From Sphaerochaeta sp. UBA5849 (GTDB lineage Bacteria > Spirochaetota > Spirochaetia > Sphaerochaetales > Sphaerochaetaceae): a stretch of 64,000 nucleotides of DNA. The position numbers and the translations under genes were made by a program. Positions within the stretch are counted from its first letter, which is position 1. The number at the start of each line of letters is the position of its first letter. A model generated the notes under the pieces. The model ran no database searches. It worked only from the letters and a program-made list of their open reading frames with translations, and had not been told where the DNA came from. Location: positions 1-64,000 of the forward strand of contig DJGJ01000049.1 in assembly GCA_002432715.1 (NCBI GenBank). Reading direction: 5' to 3'. Positions 16,548-26,167 of the stretch are shown here, one piece after another.

Positions 16548-17567
16548 CTACTTCTTCTGGACGTACTTGCGGATATCGAACGATACCGCCGATACGATGA
16601 TCACACCCTTGATGATGTTCTGCCAATAGGGGTTCACCCCGATGAACGTAAGGCCGTAGTTGATGAAACTAAAGATGATGACACCGGCGATGACTCCACT
16701 CACCGTTCCCACACCACCGGTGGTGGAAACTCCACCAACGACGCAGGAGGCGATGGCATCGAGCTCGTATCCGTTTCCGTAGTTGTTGGTTGCTCCTCCC
16801 GTACGGGCGGCTTCCAGAACACCGGAGAGGGAGATGAGAAATCCACAGACACCGAACAGGCCTACCAGCGTCTTGGTGATATTGATACCGGAGACTGCTG
16901 CAGCCTCAGGGTTGCCACCGACTGCATATACGTTCTTGCCGAACACAGTCTTGTTCAATACAAACCAGACTATAATTGAAACAATGACGGCGAAGATGAC
17001 AATGACCGGGACAAAACCGATGGAACCTGAACCCAGGAAGGTGAAATCGGCCCTGAGTCCGCCGATGGGCTGGCTGTTGTTGGGAGCCATGTTGAAGTAG
17101 ATGGAGTTGATACCATAAATAATCAACATGGAAGAGAGGGTGGCAATGAAGGCAGGAACCTTGAATTTTGCCACAATCAGGCCGTTCATCATTCCAAACA
17201 GCGTTCCAACAAACACCGCGAGCAGTATCGGGAGGAGGATGGGAATTTGTCCCATATCCGGATAAAACCGCCTGACGTAATCGGCAGTCTGCAGCATGGA
17301 GGCGGAAACAACAGCCGCCATACCAACCAAACGACCTCCACCAAGGTCTACACCACCGGTAAGAATGACAAACATCATGCCCAAGGCCATAATGATCTTC
17401 GTCGAACTCATCATCAAAATGTCCCGAAGTACCTGCAGACGCAGAATGCGTGGGTTGATGATGGCGATTACGACCACCAACAGCAACAGAACAAGGAAGA
17501 TTGCCTTGTCCATGACAAACTGTTTTAGACTTTTTTTACTCATTATTGATTTCCCAATGCCTTGCAT
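16548..17567 (-). CDS. mglC: Galactose/methyl-galactoside ABC transporter permease MglC
   Basis: A 339-residue inner-membrane permease of the BPD_transp_2 family with 8-10 hydrophobic segments. The motifs TGGVDLGGGRLVGMAAVV, FGKNVYAVGGNPEAAAVSG and GATNNYGNGYELDAIASCVV closely resemble E. coli MglC, as does the C-terminus FINYGLTFIGVNPYWQNIIK. It forms the channel of the MglBAC importer for galactose and glucose. AGGGGGA lies 6 bases before ATG 17567; a second Met at codon 9 has a poorer site. It follows mglA by 9 bases and is last in the operon. Confidence 0.93.
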   Translation of the reverse strand: MQGIGKSIMSKKSLKQFVMDKAIFLVLLLLVVVIAIINPRILRLQVLRDILMMSSTKIIMALGMMFVILTGGVDLGGGRLVGMAAVVSASMLQTADYVRRFYPDMGQIPILLPILLAVFVGTLFGMMNGLIVAKFKVPAFIATLSSMLIIYGINSIYFNMAPNNSQPIGGLRADFTFLGSGSIGFVPVIVIFAVIVSIIVWFVLNKTVFGKNVYAVGGNPEAAAVSGINITKTLVGLFGVCGFLISLSGVLEAARTGGATNNYGNGYELDAIASCVVGGVSTTGGVGTVSGVIAGVIIFSFINYGLTFIGVNPYWQNIIKGVIIVSAVSFDIRKYVQKK

Positions 17568-17576
17568 GCTTTCCCC

Positions 17577-19085
17577 CTACCCAACGTACTTAGTCGCCAG
17601 TTCCATAATCTCTTCCTGGCTTGTCTTCTTGCTGTCCACGATACCTGCTACACGACCTTCACTCATGACAACGATTCGATCGGTCATTCCCAAAAGCTCC
17701 GGCATCTCACTGCTGATCATGATCACACCCTTGCCCTGGGCCGCAAGCTCACGCATGATGACATAAATCTCATACTTGGCCCCGACGTCGATACCCCGCG
17801 TCGGTTCGTCCAGAATGAGAATTTCAGGAGTAGTGAGCAACCAACGGGCGAAGAGTACTTTCTGTTGGTTTCCTCCGCTGAGGCTCTTGATCAGGGTTCT
17901 CGCCGACGGCGTCTTGATATCCAAATCCTTGATGCTCTTCTTGGTGTCTTCAGCCATCTTTGCTGCATTGAGGAGCCCGCTCTTGTTCACATATGAGGTT
18001 ATGTTGGCAATGACCAGATTCTCCTGTACGGAAAGAACCGGGAATATTCCCGTCGCTCTCCGTTCCTCGGTGAGCAGGGCCATTCCTAGTTTTTTGGCCT
18101 CGTAGGCACTGTTGCAATGCACCTGCCTGCCTTTCACATACAAGCTGCCTTTGCTGTGAAGTCTGAGCCCGAATACTGCCTCCATGACTTCAGTGCGCTG
18201 GGCTCCGACCAATCCTCCGATTCCCAGAATCTCACCCTTATGCAGGGTGAAGGAGACATCCTTGAAACTTCTGGGGTTCGGCGATGTATACTCTTCGACT
18301 CTGAGCAGCTCGCTGCCGATGTTGCTCTCAGCCGATGGAAAGCGATGGGTAAGATCGCGGCCTACCATTCGCTTGATGATGACGGCGGTGGTCAGTTCAC
18401 TGGAAGGCCAGGTCCCCACATACTTACCGTCACGCATGATGGTTACTTCATCGGAGATTTTGAGAATCTCCTCCATTTTATGGGAAATGTAGATGATCGC
18501 AACCCCACGGGCCTTCAACGAGCGGATGATGGTGAACAAGTGTTCAACCTCATTCTCCGTCAGAGAGGAGCTGGGCTCATCCATGATGATGATTTTTGAT
18601 TCATAGGAGACAGCCTTTGCAATCTCGACGCTCTGAGCCTTGGAGACTGAGAGGGTGCGCAGCAAATCGGTCGGCTGTATAGTGGTGAGATTGAGATCCT
18701 TCAACAAGGAAGCTGTCATCTCATACATTCTCTTGTGGTCCACGACAGGACTCTTGGGCCCACCGATGCGTGGATAACGGCCAAGCCATATATTCTCCAT
18801 CACCGACCGGTAGGGGATGAGATGGAGTTCCTGGTGAATCATGGAGATTCCCAGGCTGAGTGCCTCTTTGACACTGGTAATCTTGACGGGTTGTCCATTG
18901 AAGGAAATCTCCCCCTCATCCATGGAGTACAAGCCGAACAGACATTTCATCAACGTGGACTTGCCTGCCCCATTTTCACCCATCAAGGCATGCACTGTTC
19001 CCGGCTTTACTTTCAAGCTTACGTCGTCCAGCGCTTTTACGCCCGGGAACGACTTGGAAACATGGTTCATTTCTAATACATACAT
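17577..19085 (-). CDS. mglA: Galactose/methyl-galactoside ABC transporter ATP-binding protein MglA
   Basis: A 502-residue tandem ATPase, matching the usual length (about 506). The first nucleotide-binding domain has Walker A GENGAGKST and signature LRTLSVSKAQ, as is usual for the first half. The second half has a degenerate Walker A (GGLVGAQRTE) and signature SLSGGNQQK with Walker B LILDEPTRGIDVGA. It energises sugar import through MglC. The start at 19085 is preceded by GAGGGA 5-6 bases upstream. The longer upstream frame would cross an intergenic terminator hairpin and is rejected. Confidence 0.93.
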   Translation of the reverse strand: MYVLEMNHVSKSFPGVKALDDVSLKVKPGTVHALMGENGAGKSTLMKCLFGLYSMDEGEISFNGQPVKITSVKEALSLGISMIHQELHLIPYRSVMENIWLGRYPRIGGPKSPVVDHKRMYEMTASLLKDLNLTTIQPTDLLRTLSVSKAQSVEIAKAVSYESKIIIMDEPSSSLTENEVEHLFTIIRSLKARGVAIIYISHKMEEILKISDEVTIMRDGKYVGTWPSSELTTAVIIKRMVGRDLTHRFPSAESNIGSELLRVEEYTSPNPRSFKDVSFTLHKGEILGIGGLVGAQRTEVMEAVFGLRLHSKGSLYVKGRQVHCNSAYEAKKLGMALLTEERRATGIFPVLSVQENLVIANITSYVNKSGLLNAAKMAEDTKKSIKDLDIKTPSARTLIKSLSGGNQQKVLFARWLLTTPEILILDEPTRGIDVGAKYEIYVIMRELAAQGKGVIMISSEMPELLGMTDRIVVMSEGRVAGIVDSKKTSQEEIMELATKYVG

Positions 19086-19099
19086 GACTTCCCTCGCCT

Positions 19100-19163
19100 C
19101 CCCGGCTTTCCCGGGGTATAGTCCCTTCAAAAAACCCTCCGGATCATCGAACAACCCGGAGGG
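19100..19163 (-). terminator. Intergenic attenuator hairpins between mglB and mglA
   Basis: Minus-strand stem CCCTCCGG/CCGGAGGG (19135-19142 with 19156-19163) is followed by six T residues (19129-19134), a terminator-like structure just after mglB. A second 6-bp stem, CCCCGG/CCGGGG (19100-19116), precedes the mglA ribosome-binding site. Partial termination here would give an excess of binding protein over ATPase and permease, as is common in such operons. Confidence 0.75.
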
Positions 19164-19184
19164 GGAATTTCTACAATTCAAACC

Positions 19185-20198
19185 TTATTTGAACTGCTTG
19201 TAGTTCTCCTTGGTGACCTTCTGGTAGGGAACCCATACGTACTTGCCATCAGTAATCTTGTAGCCGATGGAAGCTTCGGTGGGGGTGATGCCCCTTGCCA
19301 AATCATATGAGAGCTTGAACGTTGCGCGGCCCTGGTTGACGGCGTCGTTGAGGACGGTGCCAAGCAGAGTGCCTTCTTCGAGAGCCTGGAGAGCGGGAGC
19401 GGTGGCGTCAACACCAACGACGGGCATGAACTTGCCGTCCTTGAAGTAACCAGCAGCCTTGAGGGCTTCGATTGCACCAAGAGCCATATCATCGTTGTTT
19501 GCGAAGACTGCTTCAATCTTATCGCCCTGGCTGGCGATGAAAGCGGCCATTTTCTCCTGTCCCTTTACACGATCCCACATGCCGGTGTCTTCAGCAAGCT
19601 TCTGCACCTTGATTCCGTTGTCCTGCAGATTCTTGATGGAGTACTCAGTGCGCAGTTCTGCGTCCTGGTGGCCGGGTTCGCCCTTGAGCATGACATACTG
19701 CAGAACGCCGTCGCCATTCTTGTCCATGGACTTGTTGGCTTTCCAGTAGTCGGCAATGATCTGGCCGCTCATGGTACCGGACTCTTCAGCACGGGCGCCA
19801 ACGTAGTAGACCTTGTCCCACTTTGCCATATCTTCAGCAAGCGGCTCGCGGTTGAAGAATACTACGGGAATGTTGGCTTTCTTCGCCTTGTCGATGATGA
19901 CACCGGCTGCGGTGCGGTCGACAGGGTTGATCTGCATGGCTTTCATGCCCTTGGTGATGAACAAATCGACCTTCTCATTCTGTGTGGCCTGGATGTTCAT
20001 GGAGTCGACGACCTCAACCTTTGCATCGGTTTCGGCTGCGGCAGCTATGATTGCGTTGCGGACACCGGTCATGAAGGTGTCGTCAAACTTGTAGATTGCG
20101 CATCCGATTTCAACACCTTTGCTCTCACCTTGCCCTTGGGCGAAGACGGGAGTTGCGAGGACGAGTGCCAAGCACATAACGACCATTAATTTTTTCAT
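19185..20198 (-). CDS. mglB: Galactose/glucose-binding periplasmic protein MglB
   Basis: A 337-residue exported protein with an N-terminal signal peptide (MKKLMVVMCLALVLATPVFA, cleavage probably after FAQ or FA). The type I sugar-binding fold shows IGCAIYKFDDTFMTGVRNAI, the hinge strand INPVDRTAAGVIIDKAK, VVFFNREPL, KNGDGVLQYVMLKGEPGHQDA, and VFANNDDMALGAIEALKAAG. These correspond closely to MglB sugar-contact segments. It delivers galactose or glucose to MglAC and may also serve chemotaxis. CAGGAGGG lies about 6 bases before ATG 20198. It is first in the operon; its promoter should be in the AT-rich 190 bases upstream, but I could not settle one. Confidence 0.92.
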   Translation of the reverse strand: MKKLMVVMCLALVLATPVFAQGQGESKGVEIGCAIYKFDDTFMTGVRNAIIAAAAETDAKVEVVDSMNIQATQNEKVDLFITKGMKAMQINPVDRTAAGVIIDKAKKANIPVVFFNREPLAEDMAKWDKVYYVGARAEESGTMSGQIIADYWKANKSMDKNGDGVLQYVMLKGEPGHQDAELRTEYSIKNLQDNGIKVQKLAEDTGMWDRVKGQEKMAAFIASQGDKIEAVFANNDDMALGAIEALKAAGYFKDGKFMPVVGVDATAPALQALEEGTLLGTVLNDAVNQGRATFKLSYDLARGITPTEASIGYKITDGKYVWVPYQKVTKENYKQFK

Positions 20199-20389
20199 AG
20201 ATCCCTCCTGATGAATTTTCTCTGTATCCAGTTTTGCACGGTACTGGAAGGCCGTACATGCAATTTTTTGCTGACAATCTTGGTTTTTTTTCGATTTACA
20301 TAAAAAACTTCTATACAAGATTCACAATCCACCAAGAAGACATGCTTTGCTTATTCCTAATCAGATAGGCATCTATGCTGGTTTCGGTT

Positions 20390-21088
20390 TTACCTATTCA
20401 GCATCGTTTTGAGCAGATCCACCTCATGCGTGGTTATTGAATCAACTCCCATGCCAATGAGTTCTTTCATCCTGACAGGATCATCGACCGTCCATACAAA
20501 TATCGGAATCCTCCTGTCCTTGCAGGATTTCACCAAAAGCGGCATGACATCTTCGTGGCAGATATTCAATCCGTAAGCTTTTGTCATGACAGTACGATCC
20601 AACATCTGCGCTGCAAACTCAGCATAGGGTTGTTCTCTCTTGTACCTGTCTGCATTGAAGAGCACCTTGCAGCCGGGAAGAAGGCGGTGGATGTCCGAAA
20701 TCTCATCTTCCTGACAACCGCTGAATATGACTTGGTTCCTGTATTTATGAAAGGCCGGCAACCTATAAACCGATTCGATCGCTTCGCTTGTCTTGATATC
20801 GAGATTCACCTGGATTCCCGCATTGCTGCACATCGCAAGTACCGTCTGAAGCGAAAGAAGTGACGGATGGGCAGCCTGTATTGCATCATACGCAAGATCT
20901 TTGATAGGAAGCACACTCTGTGGTAGATGCTCATCATGCCAAAGAACAATCTTTCCATCCCTTGAGGAGCGCACATCCACCTCAAGGATATCAGGCAGCT
21001 GCAGGCAAGCTTGTTCAAGATACTCGATACTGTTCGATTTTCCGGTGCTTCCACCACTATGTACGGTCACCAATATCCTTGATCGCAT
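20390..21088 (-). CDS. Glycerophosphodiester phosphodiesterase-like protein
   Basis: A 232-residue TIM-barrel protein of the GDPD family, which cleaves glycerophosphodiesters to glycerol 3-phosphate and an alcohol. His10, Glu36 and Asp38 (LEVDVR) and His51 (LWHDEHL) occupy the conserved catalytic and metal positions. C-terminal VWTVDDPVRMKELIGMGVDSITTHEVDLL is typical. The canonical HR at the first motif is HS here (VHSGG), so the conserved Arg after the first His is missing; activity could be altered. There is no signal peptide, so it would be cytoplasmic. GGAGG lies 7 bases before ATG 21088. It is monocistronic between nifJ and mglB. Confidence 0.8.
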   Translation of the reverse strand: MRSRILVTVHSGGSTGKSNSIEYLEQACLQLPDILEVDVRSSRDGKIVLWHDEHLPQSVLPIKDLAYDAIQAAHPSLLSLQTVLAMCSNAGIQVNLDIKTSEAIESVYRLPAFHKYRNQVIFSGCQEDEISDIHRLLPGCKVLFNADRYKREQPYAEFAAQMLDRTVMTKAYGLNICHEDVMPLLVKSCKDRRIPIFVWTVDDPVRMKELIGMGVDSITTHEVDLLKTMLNR

Positions 21089-21187
21089 TGTCTTTCCTCC
21101 ACCCGCCCTTACAGCTGTTCATCATCGGATGCATGGGTGCAAAAGTCAAACTGCAGGGGTATCGAATCGAGAGCATTGATGGAAAGA

Positions 21188-21207
21188 GGGCTGCCTTTCG
21201 GCAGCCC
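21188..21207 (-). terminator. Terminator hairpin after nifJ
   Basis: A perfect 8-bp stem, GGGCTGCC (21188-21195) with GGCAGCCC (21200-21207) and a TTTC/GAAA loop, lies 27 bases past the nifJ stop. The following minus-strand tract is only moderately T-rich (TCTTTCC). Confidence 0.7.
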
Positions 21208-21234
21208 CCGTAACAAACATTGTGGTGATGAAGC

Positions 21235-24200
21235 TTACATCAAAGGCCCAAGTTTCTCGAAGAAACTCCAGCGCTTGTGTGCATCTTCCTCAGCCTTTGC
21301 AAACAAGTCCTCGGCATTCTCAGGGTTGGTCTTGTACAGGGAAGTGTAGCGAACCTCACCCTTGATGAAGTCCTGGAAGGAGCCGGAAATCGGCTTGGCA
21401 TCCCAGCTGAATCTCTTGCCTTCCTCGAGTGCGGGGTTGAAGCGGTAGAGCGGCCAGTAACCGGCTTCCACTGCCTTCTTCTCCTCAACCTGGCTGAAAC
21501 GCATGTTCATGCCGTGGTTGATGCACGGGGAGTAACAGAAGATGATCGAGGGGCCCTTCCAAGCTATCGCTTCCTGCAGAGCCTTCTGGGCATGCAGGCG
21601 GTTGGAGCCGAGAGCAATGGATGCAACATAGGCGTGGCCATAGGTCATGCACATGAAGCCCATGTTCTTCTTGCCGATCTCCTTGCCGGCGTTTGCAAAC
21701 TTTGCAACTGCGGCAATCGGAGTGGACTTGGAAGCCTGGCCACCGGTATTGGAGTACACCTCGGTATCGAGTACCAGGATGTTGACGTTTCTGCCGGAAG
21801 CAATAACGTGGTCAACACCACCGTAACCGATATCATAGGCCCATCCGTCACCACCGATGATGAAGACGACCTTGTCGGCGAAGTAGTCCTTCAGCTCGTC
21901 AATCTTGACAAGCACTGCCTTCTGTTCGGCATTGGCAACAGCCATTGCCTCTACAAGGGCGGCCTGGACAGCCTTCTGGGCTGCATTGGCAGCTTCGGAG
22001 GACTCTTCCCATAGCTCGAGGGACTTCTCGATTGCACTCTTCAGGGCCTCGGTGGTACCAAGGGCAAAGAGCTGGTCGATGTAGATGCGAAGCTGTTTGC
22101 GGTTGGAATCTACGGCAAGGCGCATGCCCAGACCATACTCGGCGTTGTCCTCGAAGAGGCTGTTGCCCCAAGCCGGACCATGGCCGTCACTCTGCCTGAC
22201 AGTGTAGGGAGTGGTCGGGAAGGTACCGCTGTAGATGGAGGAACAACCGGTCGCGTTGGCAACAATCATGCGGTCGCCGCAGATCTGGCTTACCATCTTT
22301 ACATACGGAGTCTCACCACAACCTGCACAGGCACCGGAGAACTCAAAGAGCGGCTGCTTGAACTGCAGGCCCTTGATCGAGGTCTCGGGAGCACCATCGA
22401 GTACGTCGTAAGGCAGCGCCTCGAAGAACTCGGCATTGGCGATCTCGCCGGCTTCACGCTCGGTGGCAATCGGGCTGAACTCGAGGGACTTGACCTTGGA
22501 AGGACAGGTTTCGATACACACACCACAACCCTGGCAGTCCTCGGTATAGATTTGAATCTTGAACTGGAGGTTACGGGTGTTCTTGGTGTTTGACTTCAAG
22601 GTCTTGAAGGTTTCTGGAGCGCCCTCGAGGTCCTTCGGATCGATCTGTTTTGCACGAATGGCTGCGTGCGGGCAGGACTGTACACACTGGTTGCACTGGA
22701 TGCAGTTCTCAGCAATCCAATGAGGTACGAAGGGAGCAACACCGCGCTTCTCAAACTTGGCGGTACCGGTCGGCAGGGTTCCATCGAACGACATCTTGGA
22801 AACAGGAATATCATTGCCCTTCAGGTGCATGATGGGTTCCATGATATCCTTTGCAAAGTCATCGGCATCGGCAGGAATCAAGCGGGCGGGCTCGTAGCTC
22901 TTGGTAATCTTCGCAGGAATGACAACCTGGTGCAGAGCATCGCTTGCGCCGTCGATTGCAGCCCAGTTCTGCTTGACGATATCCTCGCCCTTCTTGAGGA
23001 AGGTCTTCTTGACATACTGCTTGACCAAGTCAATGGCCTCAGCCTCGGGAAGAACCTCGCTGATCTTGAAGAAGGCAGCCTGCATAACGGTATTGATGCG
23101 GCTTCCAAGCCCGGCCTTCTCGGAAATCTCGAGAGCGTTGATGTTGTAGAAGCGGATCTTCTTCTCGATGATCTGCTCCTGCATCTCACGGGTCAGGTGC
23201 TCAAATACTTCGTCGGAAGGAATCTGGCTGTTGAGCAAAAATACACCACCCTTCTTGAGCGGGCCGAGCATGTCGTAGCGACCGATGTATGCGGGGTTGT
23301 GACAAGCGACGAAGTCGGCATGGTCGATCAACCACGGCATCTCGAGAGAGCTCTTGCCGAAGCGCAGGTGACTTACTGTGATACCACCACTCTTCTTGGA
23401 GTCGTAGGAGAAATAAGCCTGTGCGTTGAGGTCGGTATTGTCGCCGATGATCTTGATGGAGTTCTTGTTTGCACCAACGGTACCGTCGGAGCCAAGACCC
23501 CAGAACATGCAGGACACAACATCCTTGGGGGAGACGTTGATGGTCTCGTTGACGGGGATGGAGCGATTGTTGACGTCATCGTTGATGCCAACGGTGAAGT
23601 TGTTGAAAGCCTTGCCTGCAAGGTGGTCATACACAGCCTTGGCGTGGCTGGGGGTGAAGTCCTTGCTGGACAGACCGAAGCGTCCGCCGATTACCTTCAT
23701 GTCGGTTCTGCCCATCTGGCTGAGGGCGGTGACGACATCCTGGTAGAGGGGCTCGCCGAGGGAACCGGGTTCCTTGGTGCGGTCGAGTACGGCGATTCTC
23801 TTCACCGAGGCGGGAATTGCCTGTACAAAGTGTTTTGCACTGAACGGGCGATAAAGGCGCACCTTCAAAACACCGGTCTTTCCACCCTTCTCGTTCAGGT
23901 AGTCACTGGCCCATTCAAAGGTATCGGCACCGCTTCCCATGACAATGACAATATCGGTTGCATTGGGATCGCCGACATAGTCAAAGAGGTGGTAGGCACG
24001 GCCGGTAAGCGCGGCAACCTGATCCATGTACTTCTGCACCATCTCAGGAAGTGCTTCATAATACGGGTTTACGGTCTCACGACCCTGGAAGTATACGTCC
24101 TCGTTCTGGGCGGCGACTTTCAACTTCGGGTGCTCGGGGCGCATGGCACGCTCGCGGAAGCGGCGGACATACTCTTCGTTTACCAACGGCTTGAGATCTT

Positions 24201-24768
24201 CATAGGTAATCTCCTCGACCTTCTGAAGCTCATGGGATGTCCTGAAACCATCGAAGAAGCTGAGGAACGGAACCTGTGCCTCGAGTGTGGCCAGATGGGC
24301 AACCACGGACAGGTCCATGGTCTCTTGAACGTTGTTTGCACAGGTCATGGCAAAGCCGGTGTTACGGCAGGACATGACGTCGGAGTGATCTCCGAAAATT
24401 GAGAGAGACTGTGCAGCAAGCGATCTTGCAGACACGTGGAAAACGGTAGGAATCATTTCGCCAGCAATCTTATGCATGTTGGGGATCATTAAAAGCAATC
24501 CCTGACTAGCAGTGAATGTGGTGGTCAAAGCACCAGCAGACAGGGCACCATGAACGGCACCTGCCGCACCAGCCTCGGACTGCATTTCCATGATCTCCAC
24601 CTTCTTACCCCAGAGGTTCTTCCGGCCGGTGCTGGCCCAAGAATCAGCAAACTCTCCCATCGGGGAGGAGGGGGTGATCGGATAGATTGCGGCTACTTCG
24701 CTGAAGGCATATGCAATATGCGCTGCAGCGGTGTTTCCGTCAATAGTAACCCTTTTTTTGTTACCCAT
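21235..24768 (-). CDS. nifJ: Pyruvate:ferredoxin (flavodoxin) oxidoreductase
   Basis: A 1177-residue single-chain PFOR that oxidises pyruvate and CoA to acetyl-CoA, CO2 and reduced ferredoxin or flavodoxin, the central fermentative step. Domain I starts with the DGNTAAAHIAYAFSEVAAIYP pyrimidine-binding region. Two 4Fe-4S motifs lie near residues 689-710 (CIQCNQCVQSCPH) and 745-765 (CQGCGVCIETCPS). The thiamine-diphosphate domain has CAGCGETPYVK and GGDGWAYDIGYGG. A conserved C-terminal extension is present. GGAG lies 8 bases before ATG 24768. Length and motifs match the NifJ/PFOR homodimer. Confidence 0.97.
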   Translation of the reverse strand: MGNKKRVTIDGNTAAAHIAYAFSEVAAIYPITPSSPMGEFADSWASTGRKNLWGKKVEIMEMQSEAGAAGAVHGALSAGALTTTFTASQGLLLMIPNMHKIAGEMIPTVFHVSARSLAAQSLSIFGDHSDVMSCRNTGFAMTCANNVQETMDLSVVAHLATLEAQVPFLSFFDGFRTSHELQKVEEITYEDLKPLVNEEYVRRFRERAMRPEHPKLKVAAQNEDVYFQGRETVNPYYEALPEMVQKYMDQVAALTGRAYHLFDYVGDPNATDIVIVMGSGADTFEWASDYLNEKGGKTGVLKVRLYRPFSAKHFVQAIPASVKRIAVLDRTKEPGSLGEPLYQDVVTALSQMGRTDMKVIGGRFGLSSKDFTPSHAKAVYDHLAGKAFNNFTVGINDDVNNRSIPVNETINVSPKDVVSCMFWGLGSDGTVGANKNSIKIIGDNTDLNAQAYFSYDSKKSGGITVSHLRFGKSSLEMPWLIDHADFVACHNPAYIGRYDMLGPLKKGGVFLLNSQIPSDEVFEHLTREMQEQIIEKKIRFYNINALEISEKAGLGSRINTVMQAAFFKISEVLPEAEAIDLVKQYVKKTFLKKGEDIVKQNWAAIDGASDALHQVVIPAKITKSYEPARLIPADADDFAKDIMEPIMHLKGNDIPVSKMSFDGTLPTGTAKFEKRGVAPFVPHWIAENCIQCNQCVQSCPHAAIRAKQIDPKDLEGAPETFKTLKSNTKNTRNLQFKIQIYTEDCQGCGVCIETCPSKVKSLEFSPIATEREAGEIANAEFFEALPYDVLDGAPETSIKGLQFKQPLFEFSGACAGCGETPYVKMVSQICGDRMIVANATGCSSIYSGTFPTTPYTVRQSDGHGPAWGNSLFEDNAEYGLGMRLAVDSNRKQLRIYIDQLFALGTTEALKSAIEKSLELWEESSEAANAAQKAVQAALVEAMAVANAEQKAVLVKIDELKDYFADKVVFIIGGDGWAYDIGYGGVDHVIASGRNVNILVLDTEVYSNTGGQASKSTPIAAVAKFANAGKEIGKKNMGFMCMTYGHAYVASIALGSNRLHAQKALQEAIAWKGPSIIFCYSPCINHGMNMRFSQVEEKKAVEAGYWPLYRFNPALEEGKRFSWDAKPISGSFQDFIKGEVRYTSLYKTNPENAEDLFAKAEEDAHKRWSFFEKLGPLM

Positions 24769-24861
24769 TTTGACACTCCATAAAACAGTATTTGATGCGA
24801 CCTTGAAGAGGTCACCCTATGCACACACAAAAAAAAATCCTCGCAGATTTTCCCGTGAATC

Positions 24862-24890
24862 ATCATAAACCAATAAGGAATCGATTGCAA
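24862..24890 (-). promoter_or_regulatory. Promoter of nifJ
   Basis: On the minus strand, TTGCAA (24885-24890), 17 bases and TATGAT (24862-24867) predict a start near 24855 and a leader of about 85 bases. The leader contains a short AAATC/GATTT stem followed by nine T residues (about 24831-24849), which could cause some early termination; that part is weak. Confidence 0.55.
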
Positions 24891-24936
24891 CCTTGTCCAG
24901 ATTGAATTCCTTGATTAGCAGTCCTTTAGAAGTATA

Positions 24937-26148
24937 TCAACTCTTCAGGTATTTATTTAGTGCAATATAACCGCACCCAAGCAGGAAGCAGATCCCGCAG
25001 GCAAGCAACCACAGCTGACGATAGCCGGTGTCCAGCAGCACCAAGCCCCCCAAGGCGGGAGCCAACGAGTGTCCCAGGCTTGAAAACACATGCATCCAGG
25101 CATTGCACTGCGAGCGGATACGCTCATGTGCATAGACATTGAGAAACACGTTGGAATTGGTCGCCATCAGGATCTCTCCGAGGGTCCAGATGCAGGTGGC
25201 CACCAAAAACAAGCTGAAAGACGAGCAGAAGGCGTAGACCAAATAGCCGGCAACGTACAGAAACAAAGCCACTGCCATCGAAACCAATTGGCCCAACCGA
25301 TGAGTCCAGGCAGTGAGCAGCGTGGTGCACACCAGAACCACCACTGCATTGACCATCATCAGCTTTGCATAGCGGCTCGCGCCCAAAACATCGCCGTACA
25401 GCGAGTTGAACTGCAGCGGCAGGGTAAAGGAATTTTGGCCGTAGGTGAGGGTATACAAGGCGTTGAAGACGAAAAAAAGCCAGAGGATGGGAGGAATGTG
25501 CACCCTTGCCTGCTGCATCTCCTTGCTTGGCCGTTCTGGTGCATGCCTGTTGGGCACCGTCATAAGCAACAGGAGGGTGGATAAGGAAAGCAGTACGGCC
25601 GAGATTGCAAACAACAGCAAAAGCGAGCGGGCAAACAACAGCGATGCAACCATCGGGCCGAGCGCCACCCCGATATTGGTCCCCAGATACAGCAGGCTGA
25701 AGGAGTGGGAAAGCCTTCCTTGCGGGCTGAATTCGGCAACCATGGTATTGGTCAACGGAGCGGTTCCCCCGCGAAACGGACTGGCTGCCAGAATGATGTA
25801 GGGGATCAGATTCGGACGGACCACCACCAAAAGGGCGCAGAAGAGATAGGAAAGACTGACCATCACCTGACAAAGAACCAGCAGCGGCTTCTTTCCCCAC
25901 TTGTCGGCAGCCATGCCGATGGACATCTGCCCCAGCATGGTGGCGATAATGCTCGCTGAGACAAATATCCCTGCATCCTTGGGAGAAAGACCGAGCCTGA
26001 CAGTCAAAATCAGGACCAGGAGCAGCTGCACGAAGTCCCCGAATCGATTGATGACCCGGATTGCAAACAGCGCATAGATGCTGGACCCCAAGCCCTTGTA
26101 GACGGAAAACCCCGTCAACAAAGGACGGGGTTGTCGTATAGTGTTCAT
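24937..26148 (-). CDS. Major facilitator superfamily transporter
   Basis: A 403-residue protein with 12 predicted transmembrane helices. The loop 2-3 motif GMAADKWGKKPLL matches the MFS signature G-x3-D-x-x-G-(R/K)-(R/K). It has general similarity to the drug-efflux MdtH/YfcJ type; the substrate is unknown. The transcript should start just before ATG 26148 at a promoter inside the end of nrdJ. A GGGTAGGGTGG tract next to the start may serve as a ribosome-binding site. Codons 6-14 contain a perfect 9-bp hairpin with a short T tail, an unusual feature for coding DNA. Confidence 0.78.
   Translation of the reverse strand: MNTIRQPRPLLTGFSVYKGLGSSIYALFAIRVINRFGDFVQLLLVLILTVRLGLSPKDAGIFVSASIIATMLGQMSIGMAADKWGKKPLLVLCQVMVSLSYLFCALLVVVRPNLIPYIILAASPFRGGTAPLTNTMVAEFSPQGRLSHSFSLLYLGTNIGVALGPMVASLLFARSLLLLFAISAVLLSLSTLLLLMTVPNRHAPERPSKEMQQARVHIPPILWLFFVFNALYTLTYGQNSFTLPLQFNSLYGDVLGASRYAKLMMVNAVVVLVCTTLLTAWTHRLGQLVSMAVALFLYVAGYLVYAFCSSFSLFLVATCIWTLGEILMATNSNVFLNVYAHERIRSQCNAWMHVFSSLGHSLAPALGGLVLLDTGYRQLWLLACGICFLLGCGYIALNKYLKS
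26108..26132 (-). terminator. Terminator-like hairpin inside the 5' coding region of the MFS gene
   Basis: A perfect 9-bp stem, AACCCCGTC (26108-26116) with GACGGGGTT (26124-26132) and a 7-base loop, continues on the minus strand as TTTTCC. It would stop nrdJ read-through, and also sits in codons 6-14 of the MFS gene. Whether it terminates, attenuates or slows translation is unknown. Confidence 0.5.
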
Positions 26149-26167
26149 ACCACCCTACCCAAAACAG

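Noticed and set aside
22666..24402. A 578-codon plus-strand reading frame across nifJ
   Set aside because: It is the mirror of nifJ codon bias; the protein is low-complexity in Val/Leu/Gly/Asp with no domain, while the minus strand encodes a complete PFOR.
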